Shown: positions 1 through 5,410, counted from the first letter of the stretch. The stretch: 6,276 nucleotides of DNA from Gammaproteobacteria bacterium (GCA_003645495.1 QNFK01000120.1:1-6276), one strand, 5' to 3'. The notes: generated from the letters alone by a model not told the origin. Translations and numbers: made by a program.

Positions 1-1123
1 TGTCGTTGGTAATAACGTAGCGCGCCGGACGCAGCCCGTTTCGATCAAGGCAACAAACCGCATAGCGTCCATCAGTAAGGACTATCCCGGCCGGACCATC
101 CCAGGGCTCGATCTGGCAATCAAAAAACTCGTAAAACGCCCGTACATCGGGATCCAGCGTATCCATCGCTTGCCAGGCGGGTGGAATCAGGATGCGCATC
201 GCCTGTAAAACATCCATGCCCGCACCACGCATGACTTCAAGCATATTGTCGAGACTTGAGGAGTCTGATCCAGTTAGCGAAACAATGGGATCGAGCACGG
301 ATATATCAGGCATTTTGTCTGAACGAAAATTGTCCGCCCGTGCCAGCGCCCAGTTGCGGTTGCCCTGAATGGTGTTGATCTCGCCATTGTGCGCCAGGAA
401 CCGAAACGGCTGCGCAAGCCGCCATTCAGGCATCGTGTTGGTTGAAAATCGCTGGTGAAAAACACATACGGACGACTCAAGCCGCTTATCGCGAAGGTCG
501 CTAAAGAACTCCGGCAAGGTGTCCGGCATGACCATGCCTTTGTAGCAGATTGTTGCGGATGACAAGCTGGCTACATAGGCGGTTGGATCGATCTCTGCGA
601 ATTGCTTTTCCGCACGTCGTCTGGCGATGAACAACTGCCGATTGAATGTGCCACGTTGCATTCCGGCAGGCGCATTGACGAAAACCTGTTCGATCCGTGG
701 CAAGGAGCGTTTGGCAAGTTCGCCGCAAACTTCGGCGTTAACGGGCACGGTGCGCCAGCCAGCCACCTCGAGTTCACTATCGGTTATTGCTTTGTTGATT
801 TCACTTCTGACCCGGTCAGCAAGTTTGGAATCCTGGCTCAGGAATACCATTCCCACGCCGAATCGCTCCCCGACGTGAATACCGAGATCATCGGCAACAG
901 CACGCAAAAATGTATCCGGAAATTTGATCAGCAAGCCACAGCCATCGCCGGTTTTTCCGTCTGCTGCAACTGCTCCTCGGTGGGTGAGCCGCGCCAACGC
1001 GGAAATTGCTGTTTCTATTAGCCAGTGACTTGGCACGTCATCAATATTTGCAATCAGACCGAAGCCGCAACTGTCGTGCTCAAATTTGGGATCGTAAAGT
1101 CCGTGTGCAAAGTTTTCTGTCAT
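1..1123 (-). CDS. gltB: Glutamate synthase (GOGAT) large subunit, N-terminal part
   Basis: This is the glutaminase (class II amidotransferase, Ntn-type) domain of the GOGAT large subunit. GltB releases ammonia from glutamine and channels it to 2-oxoglutarate to give glutamate. The first 374 residues are visible with no frameshift; the 3' end lies beyond position 1, so the central, FMN and Fe-S domains are missing. Family landmarks: DSCGFGLIAN with the presumed nucleophile Cys19 (a short 18-residue propeptide would be cleaved before it), HRGAVAADGKTGDGCG at about 48-63, FHQRFSTNT at 222-230, AHNGEINT at 244-251, GSDSSSLDNM at 285-294, EPWDGPAG at 339-346 and LDRNGLRPARYVITND at 359-374. The ATG at 1123 has AGGGA five bases upstream and gives the usual short propeptide. 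It lies 260 bp downstream of amtB on the same strand. No gltD is visible; it could lie further left. Identification is firm; a separate promoter is only possible. Confidence 0.95.
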   Translation of the reverse strand, partial: MTENFAHGLYDPKFEHDSCGFGLIANIDDVPSHWLIETAISALARLTHRGAVAADGKTGDGCGLLIKFPDTFLRAVADDLGIHVGERFGVGMVFLSQDSKLADRVRSEINKAITDSELEVAGWRTVPVNAEVCGELAKRSLPRIEQVFVNAPAGMQRGTFNRQLFIARRRAEKQFAEIDPTAYVASLSSATICYKGMVMPDTLPEFFSDLRDKRLESSVCVFHQRFSTNTMPEWRLAQPFRFLAHNGEINTIQGNRNWALARADNFRSDKMPDISVLDPIVSLTGSDSSSLDNMLEVMRGAGMDVLQAMRILIPPAWQAMDTLDPDVRAFYEFFDCQIEPWDGPAGIVLTDGRYAVCCLDRNGLRPARYVITND

Positions 1124-1271
1124 CAATATCCCTGGGTGCCGGCAGTCTGTGCGTGCGCCTCCAAATTACATCCTCTGAAATGTCGCCACGCAGAGGCGCG
1201 GCTGGGCGGCTTAATGGCTGAAACGCATTTGGCTGCAGTGCTTCAGGGACAATATCCGGGTCGCACATTAG

Positions 1272-1289
1272 CGAATTATTGAAAATTCG
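1272..1289. repeat. Inverted repeat in the gltB leader
   Basis: CGAATT and AATTCG form perfect 6-bp arms around the 6-base spacer ATTGAA. It lies about 150 bp before the gltB start and just downstream, in the gltB direction, of the possible -10 hexamer. It could be an operator or a small transcript hairpin. Arms this short arise by chance, so the function is unknown. Confidence 0.25.
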
Positions 1290-1310
1290 GTGGAGCAGCC
1301 AGAACCATTG

Positions 1311-1334
1311 AGTATATGACACGAAAAGTGATTT
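1311..1334 (-). promoter_or_regulatory. Possible sigma-70-type -10 element for gltB
   Basis: On the minus strand TATACT matches the -10 consensus at five of six positions. The matching -35 candidate, TGGCAA about 18 bp upstream at 1335-1340, is poor (three of six). A start here would give a leader of roughly 180 bases before gltB. Weak evidence, reported because gltB is separated from amtB by an unusually long gap. Confidence 0.25.
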
Positions 1335-1348
1335 TTGCCACTCGTCTT

Positions 1349-1367
1349 AAAAAATGAATATTTTCAT
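1349..1367 (-). terminator. Weak terminator-like hairpin after amtB
   Basis: Read on the minus strand, ATGAA, a four-base loop AATA and TTCAT form a 5-bp stem followed directly by a run of T. It starts about 16 bases past the amtB stop codon. The stem has only one G-C pair, so termination would be inefficient at best. It might partly insulate gltB from glnK-amtB transcription. Confidence 0.25.
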
Positions 1368-1383
1368 ATGAAACTACGTGTAT

Positions 1384-2667
1384 TTATTCCGCTGCCGCAA
1401 ACTCCGGATACGCCTCAAGCCCACATTCACTGATATCGACACCTTCATATTCGTGTTCGGCATCTACTCTGATACCGAGTAGCAGCTTGATTAGAAACCA
1501 GACGAGCAGACTGGTCGTGAAAACCCAGATGAAAATGGCGAGCAAGCCAACCACCTGTATGCCGATCGAGGCGCCCTCATTGTTGAGCGCAACTGCAAGC
1601 AGACCCCATATACCAACGACGCCGTGCACGGAAATCGCACCGACCGGATCGTCGATGCGTAGCCGGTCGAGAGTGATTATCGACATAACAGCGATGACGC
1701 CACCGATCGCACCGATCATCGTTGCGCCGAATGGGGTCGGGGCCAGTGGTTCTGCTGTGATCGCTACAAGGCCGGCAAGCGCACCGTTCAACGCCATGGT
1801 CAAATCCGCTTTACCGAACCAAAGCCGCGCCAGCAATAGTGCGAATATCAGGCCGCCAGCAGCTGCCATATTTGTATTGACGAAAATCAGCGCGACGCCA
1901 TTTGCTTCCCCGACGCCCGAGATCTTAAGAGCAGAACCACCATTGAACCCGAACCAGCCGAGCCAGAGGATAAAGGTGCCAAGAGTAGCGAGTGGCAGAT
2001 TGCAGCCTGGTATCGCGTTAATCGTACCTTTTCTTCCATACTTGCCTTTGCGCGCCCCAAGCAGAAGAACGCCGGCAAGCGCTGCAGCACCGCCACAAAG
2101 ATGCACGACGCCGGAGCCCGCAAAGTCCTGAAAGCCGAGCTGCTCCAGCCAGCCACCACCCCATTTCCAGAAGCCCTGCACCGGGTAGATAAAGCCCGTG
2201 AGAACTACGGCAAACAGCATGAACGACCAGAGCTTCATTCGTTCGGCAACAGCGCCGGAGACGATGGACATCGCCGTTGCCACAAATACGACCTGGAAAA
2301 AGAAGTCAGATAGATTTGAATAGTAAGTCTTACCGCCGCTGGCGATGACGTTAGCAGCGGTATTGTCAGCGCTGCCCAGCAGGCCGCTGCCCAGGGTGGT
2401 CAGGCTCTGGAATACGCCGCCCTCGAATTCGCCCGGATACATGATCGAATATCCACAAAGCATGTACATGATGCAGGCGACCGAATAAAGACCGACATTC
2501 TTGATCAGGATTTCGACAGTGTTCTTGGCGCGGACGAGTCCGGCCTCCAACATCGTAAAGCCGGCAGCCATCCACATGACCAGTGCGCCCATCATCAGGA
2601 AATAGAATGTATCGAGAGCATAGCTTAGCTCTGTCACCTGTCCTGCAAGTGCTGTTACATCGTCCAC
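1384..2667 (-). CDS. amtB: Ammonium transporter (Amt family)
   Basis: Inner-membrane trimeric channel that conducts ammonium/ammonia into the cell. The 427-residue product is hydrophobic throughout, with about 11 membrane helices expected for the family. Visible motifs: an Amt signature DFAGSGVVHLCGG (181-193) with the first pore histidine His189; ISVHGVVGIWG (345-355) with the second pore histidine His348; and the cytoplasmic tail RVDAEHEYEGVDISECGLEAYPEF (from 400), which corresponds to the conserved tail contacting GlnK. The first residue is encoded by GTG at 2667; AGAGGT seven bases upstream supports it, and no alternative start upstream is better. No clear cleavable signal peptide is seen, unlike E. 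coli AmtB. It starts 18 bp after the glnK stop, so the two are surely co-transcribed from the sigma-54 promoter and are expected to be induced under nitrogen limitation. Confidence 0.97.
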   Translation of the reverse strand: MDDVTALAGQVTELSYALDTFYFLMMGALVMWMAAGFTMLEAGLVRAKNTVEILIKNVGLYSVACIMYMLCGYSIMYPGEFEGGVFQSLTTLGSGLLGSADNTAANVIASGGKTYYSNLSDFFFQVVFVATAMSIVSGAVAERMKLWSFMLFAVVLTGFIYPVQGFWKWGGGWLEQLGFQDFAGSGVVHLCGGAAALAGVLLLGARKGKYGRKGTINAIPGCNLPLATLGTFILWLGWFGFNGGSALKISGVGEANGVALIFVNTNMAAAGGLIFALLLARLWFGKADLTMALNGALAGLVAITAEPLAPTPFGATMIGAIGGVIAVMSIITLDRLRIDDPVGAISVHGVVGIWGLLAVALNNEGASIGIQVVGLLAIFIWVFTTSLLVWFLIKLLLGIRVDAEHEYEGVDISECGLEAYPEFAAAE

Positions 2668-2674
2668 GTAATGA

Positions 2675-2680
2675 ACCTCT
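2675..2680 (-). promoter_or_regulatory. Ribosome binding site of amtB
   Basis: AGAGGT lies seven bases before the GTG codon at 2667 and within the short glnK-amtB gap. It decides in favour of this non-ATG start. Confidence 0.7.
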
Positions 2681-2685
2681 GTTAA

Positions 2686-3024
2686 CTAAACGGCTTCGCT
2701 ACCGACCTCGCCGGTGCGAATGCGGATGGCCTGTTCAAGCTCGGTGACAAAAATTTTTCCATCGCCGACTTTTCCGGTGCGGGCGGCCTCGATGATCGCC
2801 TCTGTTACCTGATCAGCAATATCGTCGTCGACCGCCAGTTCAATCTTGGCCTTCGGCAGAAAATCCACGACATATTCGGCGCCACGATAAAGTTCGGTAT
2901 GGCCACGTTGCCTGCCGAAACCCTTCACTTCGGAGACTGTTATTCCCTGTATGCCTATTTCGGATACCGCCACACGCACATCGTCGAGCTTGAACGGCTT
3001 AATGATCGCGGTAATCATCTTCAT
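2686..3024 (-). CDS. glnK: Nitrogen regulatory protein PII (GlnK type)
   Basis: Small trimeric cytosolic signal protein that reads 2-oxoglutarate, ATP/ADP and, through uridylylation, glutamine, and blocks AmtB when ammonium is ample. With the ATG at 3024 the protein is 112 residues, the standard PII length, and the T-loop tyrosine falls exactly at position 51 (RGAEYVVDF, 47-55), the uridylylation site in enteric PII proteins; Tyr46 is present too. Other landmarks are KPFKLDDVR (9-17), GFGRQRGHTELYRG (35-48) and RTGKVGDGKIFV from about 82, followed by IRIRTGE. An upstream ATG at 3069 would add 15 residues not found in the family; AGAGGA six bases before 3024 supports the shorter form. The link to amtB argues for glnK over glnB. 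Transcription very likely starts near 3068 from the sigma-54 promoter. Confidence 0.96.
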   Translation of the reverse strand: MKMITAIIKPFKLDDVRVAVSEIGIQGITVSEVKGFGRQRGHTELYRGAEYVVDFLPKAKIELAVDDDIADQVTEAIIEAARTGKVGDGKIFVTELEQAIRIRTGEVGSEAV

Positions 3025-3030
3025 CAGTCT

Positions 3031-3036
3031 TCCTCT
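3031..3036 (-). promoter_or_regulatory. Ribosome binding site of glnK
   Basis: AGAGGA six bases before the ATG at 3024. It selects this start over the in-frame ATG at 3069, which would lie right at the predicted transcription start and so would have no leader. Confidence 0.75.
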
Positions 3037-3078
3037 GGAGTTATGCATCGTCGCGACTTGGAAAGTCACTCAGGTAAC

Positions 3079-3094
3079 TGCAGTTTCTGTGCCA
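3079..3094 (-). promoter_or_regulatory. Sigma-54 (RpoN) promoter of glnK-amtB
   Basis: On the minus strand the sequence is TGGCACAGAAACTGCA. It carries TGGCAC at the -24 element, the invariant GC at the -12 element and the obligatory 10-bp distance between GG and GC; the only departure in the -12 element is C for T in TTGC. The predicted transcription start is near 3068, leaving a leader of about 44 bases before glnK. The two NtrC-type sites upstream strengthen the call, because sigma-54 promoters need an activator bound at a distance. Confidence 0.9.
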
Positions 3095-3148
3095 CCAATG
3101 AGAAAGAGTTTAAAAACAAGGAGATAGGAATCATCAATTAAATGTCCT

Positions 3149-3163
3149 GCACCTGATTGGTGC
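3149..3163. promoter_or_regulatory. NtrC-type enhancer site, proximal
   Basis: GCACC-TGATT-GGTGC is a perfect match to the NtrC consensus GCACY-N5-GGTGC, with both half-sites intact. Its centre is about 88 bp upstream of the predicted glnK start, in the range used at glnA-type promoters. Phosphorylated NtrC bound here would contact sigma-54 RNA polymerase by looping. Confidence 0.85.
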
Positions 3164-3179
3164 GCAGGAACGGGGCATT

Positions 3180-3194
3180 GCACTGTTTTGGTGA
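3180..3194. promoter_or_regulatory. NtrC-type enhancer site, distal
   Basis: GCACT-GTTTT-GGTGA matches the NtrC consensus at all positions of the two half-sites except the last (A for C). Its centre is 31 bp from that of the proximal site, close to three helical turns. The pair therefore faces the same side of the DNA, as needed for cooperative NtrC binding. Confidence 0.75.
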
Positions 3195-3218
3195 GGTAAT
3201 CGGGCGATGAGAACTGAT

Positions 3219-3232
3219 TTGATCATTAGCAA
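3219..3232. promoter_or_regulatory. FNR/Anr-like site upstream of the HAD gene
   Basis: TTGAT-CATT-AGCAA matches the FNR consensus TTGAT-N4-ATCAA at nine of ten positions. It lies about 110 bp before the HAD start codon, with no clear promoter beside it to confirm the role. A chance match is quite possible. Confidence 0.2.
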
Positions 3233-3337
3233 ACAGGGTTGCGAGTTTCCTGCAGCACAGCATCAGGCATGTTTCATTTTCCCGCGCCGATCTCTTATCA
3301 TCAGCGAATTCTTTTCTCACCACGGCGTACCAGGATC

Positions 3338-4069
3338 ATGAAATTGAGTGACTACAAAGTTCTGACTTTCGACTGTTACGGAACGCTGATCGACTGGGAG
3401 GCCGGTATCTGGGATGCGTATCAGCCGTTGCTGATGGCGAACAATCGCAGTGATATTCCGCGGGAAGTTGCGCTGGAGTCTCATGCGGTTCTTGAAAGCG
3501 AGCAGGAAACTGATACGCCAAAAATGCTGTATACCGATGTGCTTAAATACACCCACAAGGCATTCGCTGCGAAGTTCAATTTGCAGGCGACCGAACAGCT
3601 CGATTTAGATTTCGGCAACTCCATACAGCACTGGCCGACATTTCCGGACACTGCAGATGCGTTGCGCTTCCTGAAAACGCGCTACAAACTGGTCATCCTC
3701 TCAAACGTAAGCCGCGATGGATTTGCTGCATCGAATCGCAAGCTGGGCGTCGAATTCGACGCTATTTATACGGCGGAAGATATTGGATCCTACAAACCTG
3801 CAGCAGTAAATTTCGAATATCTGTTTGCAAGACTGGATTCAGACCTCGGCCTGGAAAAAGCGGACATCCTGCACACGGCGCAAAGTCTTTTCCATGATCA
3901 TGTGCCGGCCAAAAAATTCGGGCTTGCCAACGCGTGGATTGATCGACGGCGGCTGTCGGAATCCGGAGCCTGGGGCGCAACCGCTAAAGTGGAGCAACGA
4001 CCGGATATCGATTTCATGTTCTTTTCGATGGGAGAAATGGCGGAGGCTGTTAAGAAAGAGTCAAGCTGA
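3338..4069 (+). CDS. HAD-superfamily hydrolase, L-2-haloacid dehalogenase-like
   Basis: Soluble 243-residue hydrolase of the HAD superfamily, subfamily IA. Motif I is FDCYGTLIDWE (11-21) with nucleophile Asp12; the second aspartate usual in HAD phosphatases is Tyr14, as in type II haloacid dehalogenases. Motif II is LSNVSRDGF with Ser122; motif III is YKPAAVNFE with Lys153; motif IV lies in AQSLFHDHVPAKKFGL around Asp187. The cap domain would fill roughly residues 22-95. Substrate cannot be told: some relatives remove halide from 2-haloacids, others are phosphatases or uncharacterised. The ATG at 3338 begins just before motif I as in relatives; in-frame starts upstream (ATG 3269, TTG 3239) add unconserved residues. 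Its ribosome site is odd: AGGA only two bases before the ATG. It diverges from glnK, so NtrC could influence it, but no sigma-54 promoter points this way. Confidence 0.85.
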   Translation: MKLSDYKVLTFDCYGTLIDWEAGIWDAYQPLLMANNRSDIPREVALESHAVLESEQETDTPKMLYTDVLKYTHKAFAAKFNLQATEQLDLDFGNSIQHWPTFPDTADALRFLKTRYKLVILSNVSRDGFAASNRKLGVEFDAIYTAEDIGSYKPAAVNFEYLFARLDSDLGLEKADILHTAQSLFHDHVPAKKFGLANAWIDRRRLSESGAWGATAKVEQRPDIDFMFFSMGEMAEAVKKESS

Positions 4070-4085
4070 GGCAGCAGCCCGGGGA

Positions 4086-4100
4086 TCGCAAAATTTGCGA
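4086..4100. promoter_or_regulatory. 15-bp palindrome upstream of the channel gene
   Basis: TCGCAAA-A-TTTGCGA has perfect 7-bp arms around a single base. It lies 17 bp after the HAD stop and about 100 bp before the channel start. The size suits an operator for a dimeric repressor; no T-run follows, which argues against a terminator. I do not recognise the regulator. Confidence 0.4.
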
Positions 4101-4187
4101 AAGAGATGCAGAGGGAATATTGTCGCGACCCGGAAGTGATTTTACTCGGGAACGCAAATCAGAGTCACTCCGTTGGCGGCATTTAAC

Positions 4188-4193
4188 AAAGAG
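4188..4193 (+). promoter_or_regulatory. Ribosome binding site of the channel gene
   Basis: AAAGAG six bases before the ATG at 4200. It favours this start over the in-frame TTG at 4173, because from 4200 the protein begins directly with a signal peptide. Confidence 0.5.
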
Positions 4194-4199
4194 TTTTCG

Positions 4200-5285
4200 A
4201 TGCGAATTCTAATTCTATCCATACTTTTCGTCCTTGGTTTTCCTGAGATTGCCACAGCGGCGGACGAACTTACCTGCAGTGGCAAGCCTCGTAGCGAATA
4301 CGCTCTGTCCGGATCAAATAGCAATAAGTCGCTCGATCCGCCTCCGGGAAGCGATGCAACAAAGATCGATGTTGGTTTTCACTTGGTTTCTCTCTCCGAC
4401 ATCGACGTCATTGGGAGTCGGTTTCGGTTTGAGGGCTATGTTGAATTCGCATGGTGCGATCCACGTCAGGCGTTTGATGCGGATACAGAAGGTCGCTCAG
4501 AGCGCGTCTTTTTTGGTGATAATGCGCTCGACAAGAATGGTGATTTGTGGATTCCGGACGTTGAACTTGCCAACAACATTGGTGCGATCTCGAATTCAGC
4601 GCGGCGCATTGAAATAGGAGCGGATGGAACTGTTCGATTGTCAGGTTTTTTTGATTCAGTAGTTGCTGCCCGGTTCGATCTTCGTCGCTTTCCATTCGAT
4701 AAACAGACCTTCACCATTGCAATGGAGTCATTCTCTTTCAATCGTGATGTCGTCATTCTGCAGCCGATGGAAAATATGGTTAGCTATGAAGACGACCTGT
4801 ACTTACCGGAATGGCAGGTCAAAAGCCTTACGGCTGCTACCCAAGAGACCGGGCAAGTCAGAGACCGCGTGCCATTTTCACGCGTGATATTCGATGTCAA
4901 CGTAGAGCGTGAGACCGGCTATTACCTGGTCAAGCTATCGGTACCATTGACATTGATCGTTATGCTTTCCTGGTCTGTTTTCTGGATGGGGAAGGAATCT
5001 CTGGGTGGGCGAATGCGGATTTCGTCCACCGCATTCCTGACGATTGTGGCGTATCAGTTTGCTATTTCGGGGAGCCTGCCAAAGGTGGCTTACCTGACAC
5101 TGATGGATAAGATGATGATTGCCGCATTTATTCTCATCGCTTTGACGGCCCTGGAAAATATGGTGGCGGTAACGATGATTGACAGAAACCCCGCTGGGGC
5201 CCACAAGATCGACAGATTGTCGCGATGGATTTTCCCCATCGCCTACGTAACGATGGTCATAGCCGTTGCACTGGTTGCCGGATAA
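4200..5285 (+). CDS. Pentameric ligand-gated ion channel (Cys-loop receptor homologue)
   Basis: Bacterial relative of ELIC and GLIC: five subunits form an inner-membrane channel with a periplasmic ligand-binding domain. The 361 residues show a signal peptide (about 1-20, ending in ATA-AD), a beta-rich domain (about 50-238) and four membrane helices: M1 240-263, M2 270-291, M3 299-322, M4 343-361. Diagnostic stretches are FAWCDPR (83-89, the WxDxR motif), LWIPDVELANN (116-126, loop A), RRFPFDKQTF (162-171, the FPFD loop, lacking the animal cysteines as in other bacterial members), and YYLVKLSVPL into LSWSVFW at the start of M1. M2 aligns with ELIC through LPK at 293-295, which gives Leu280 at 9', Phe287 at 16', Thr277 at 6', Arg271 at 0' and Arg273 at 2'. 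Cys26 and Cys86 are the only cysteines and could pair. Ligand and ion selectivity are unknown. The gene follows the HAD gene; no partner is evident. Confidence 0.93.
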   Translation: MRILILSILFVLGFPEIATAADELTCSGKPRSEYALSGSNSNKSLDPPPGSDATKIDVGFHLVSLSDIDVIGSRFRFEGYVEFAWCDPRQAFDADTEGRSERVFFGDNALDKNGDLWIPDVELANNIGAISNSARRIEIGADGTVRLSGFFDSVVAARFDLRRFPFDKQTFTIAMESFSFNRDVVILQPMENMVSYEDDLYLPEWQVKSLTAATQETGQVRDRVPFSRVIFDVNVERETGYYLVKLSVPLTLIVMLSWSVFWMGKESLGGRMRISSTAFLTIVAYQFAISGSLPKVAYLTLMDKMMIAAFILIALTALENMVAVTMIDRNPAGAHKIDRLSRWIFPIAYVTMVIAVALVAG

Positions 5286-5354
5286 TTGCGTGGTGGACAC
5301 GGCAAGGGCTGAGCCGTCTGAGCTGAAAACAGGACAAAACAACAAAAATTTCGC

Positions 5355-5383
5355 TTGATTGATTATGCGCATGATGATAGATT
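5355..5383 (+). promoter_or_regulatory. Putative sigma-70 promoter of argR-argG
   Basis: TTGATT (5355-5360) and TAGATT (5378-5383) each match the -35 and -10 consensus at four of six positions with the ideal 17-bp spacing. Transcription would start near 5390, about 20 bases before the argR start codon. Both palindromic operator candidates overlap it, as expected for a repressible promoter. Confidence 0.5.
5362..5375. promoter_or_regulatory. Operator candidate 1 (ATGCGCAT palindrome)
   Basis: ATTATGCGCATGAT is a near-perfect palindrome around ATGCGCAT (5365-5372), lying between the putative -35 and -10. Its centre is 20 bp from that of the second site. The layout resembles paired ARG boxes, but the GC core differs from the AT-rich centre of E. 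coli ARG boxes. Confidence 0.5.
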
Positions 5384-5396
5384 TATGCGCATAAAT
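5381..5396. promoter_or_regulatory. Operator candidate 2 (16-bp perfect palindrome)
   Basis: ATTTATGCGCATAAAT is a perfect 16-bp palindrome overlapping the end of the -10 element and the likely transcription start. A further partial copy (ATGCG, 5397-5401) follows. ArgR hexamers typically bind two adjacent boxes, so autoregulation by the gene just downstream is the simplest reading. Confidence 0.55.
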
Positions 5397-5410
5397 ATGC
5401 GAGATTAATC

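Larger units (their letters stand above)
1124..1383 (-). other. Intergenic leader between amtB and gltB
   Basis: This 260-bp stretch holds no convincing gene. Short reading frames in it lack a good ribosome site and recognisable protein features. It contains a weak hairpin plus T-run just after amtB, a TATACT -10-like hexamer at 1311-1316 (minus strand) with only a poor -35 (TGGCAA, 18-bp spacing), and an 18-bp inverted repeat with CGAATT/AATTCG arms at 1272-1289. I found no sigma-54 promoter in it. The length suggests gltB may have its own promoter and a leader of nearly 190 bases, but read-through from glnK-amtB is equally possible. Confidence 0.5.
3025..3337. other. Divergent control region glnK / HAD hydrolase
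   Basis: This 313-bp gap separates two divergent genes and holds regulatory sites rather than a gene. From glnK outward: the glnK ribosome site, a sigma-54 promoter (3079-3094), an A-rich spacer (about 3099-3147) that could bend, two NtrC-like palindromes (3149-3163 and 3180-3194) and an FNR-like half-palindromic site (3219-3232). I could not find a convincing -35/-10 pair for the HAD gene. A reading frame on the minus strand across 3138-3323 covers the palindromes and has no protein-like features. Confidence 0.8.
4070..4199 (+). other. Gap between HAD gene and ion-channel gene
   Basis: This 130-bp gap shows no convincing terminator and no clear -35/-10 pair. It contains one perfect 15-base palindrome and ends with AAAGAG, the likely ribosome site of the channel gene. 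The channel may be read from the HAD transcript or from a promoter I cannot recognise. Confidence 0.5.
5286..5410 (+). other. Intergenic region before argR
   Basis: The first half holds a 5-bp hairpin (ACGGC/GCCGT, 5299-5317) without a T-run, so it is not a convincing terminator for the channel gene. The second half is AT-rich and carries the putative argR promoter and operator palindromes. Confidence 0.6.

Noticed and set aside
602..1021. A 139-codon open frame on the plus strand.
   Set aside because: It lies entirely antisense to gltB, whose minus-strand translation is intact and conserved throughout. The plus-strand product has no recognisable features.
1321..1345. Possible sigma-54 promoter for gltB (minus-strand TGGCA near 1340).
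   Set aside because: No GC occurs at the required 10-bp distance from GG, so the -12 element is missing. The same stretch forms only a bulged, short inverted repeat.
1487..2131. A 214-codon open frame on the plus strand.
   Set aside because: It is antisense to amtB. The Ser/Pro/Ala-rich product is typical of a shadow of a hydrophobic gene.
3025..3069. Start of glnK at the upstream in-frame ATG (3069).
   Set aside because: It would add 15 residues absent from PII proteins and would lie at the predicted sigma-54 transcription start. The 3024 start gives 112 residues and Tyr51.
3130..3143. Possible IHF site (CATCAATTAAATG) between the NtrC sites and the sigma-54 promoter.
   Set aside because: It sits where IHF would be expected to bend DNA, but has two mismatches to WATCAANNNNTTR, too many to call.
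3138..3323. A 61-codon open frame on the minus strand in the glnK control region.
   Set aside because: It covers both NtrC-like palindromes, has no good ribosome site and no protein-like pattern.
4272..4280. Lipoprotein lipobox at Cys26 of the channel protein.
   Set aside because: The residues before the cysteine (ELT) do not fit a lipobox, and the hydrophobic segment ends several residues earlier at a normal signal peptidase I site.
5299..5317. Hairpin after the channel gene as a rho-independent terminator.
   Set aside because: The stem is only five base pairs and no T-run follows.
4935..5372. A 145-codon open frame on the minus strand.
   Set aside because: It is antisense to the membrane helices of the channel gene and runs into the argR promoter; no domain features.
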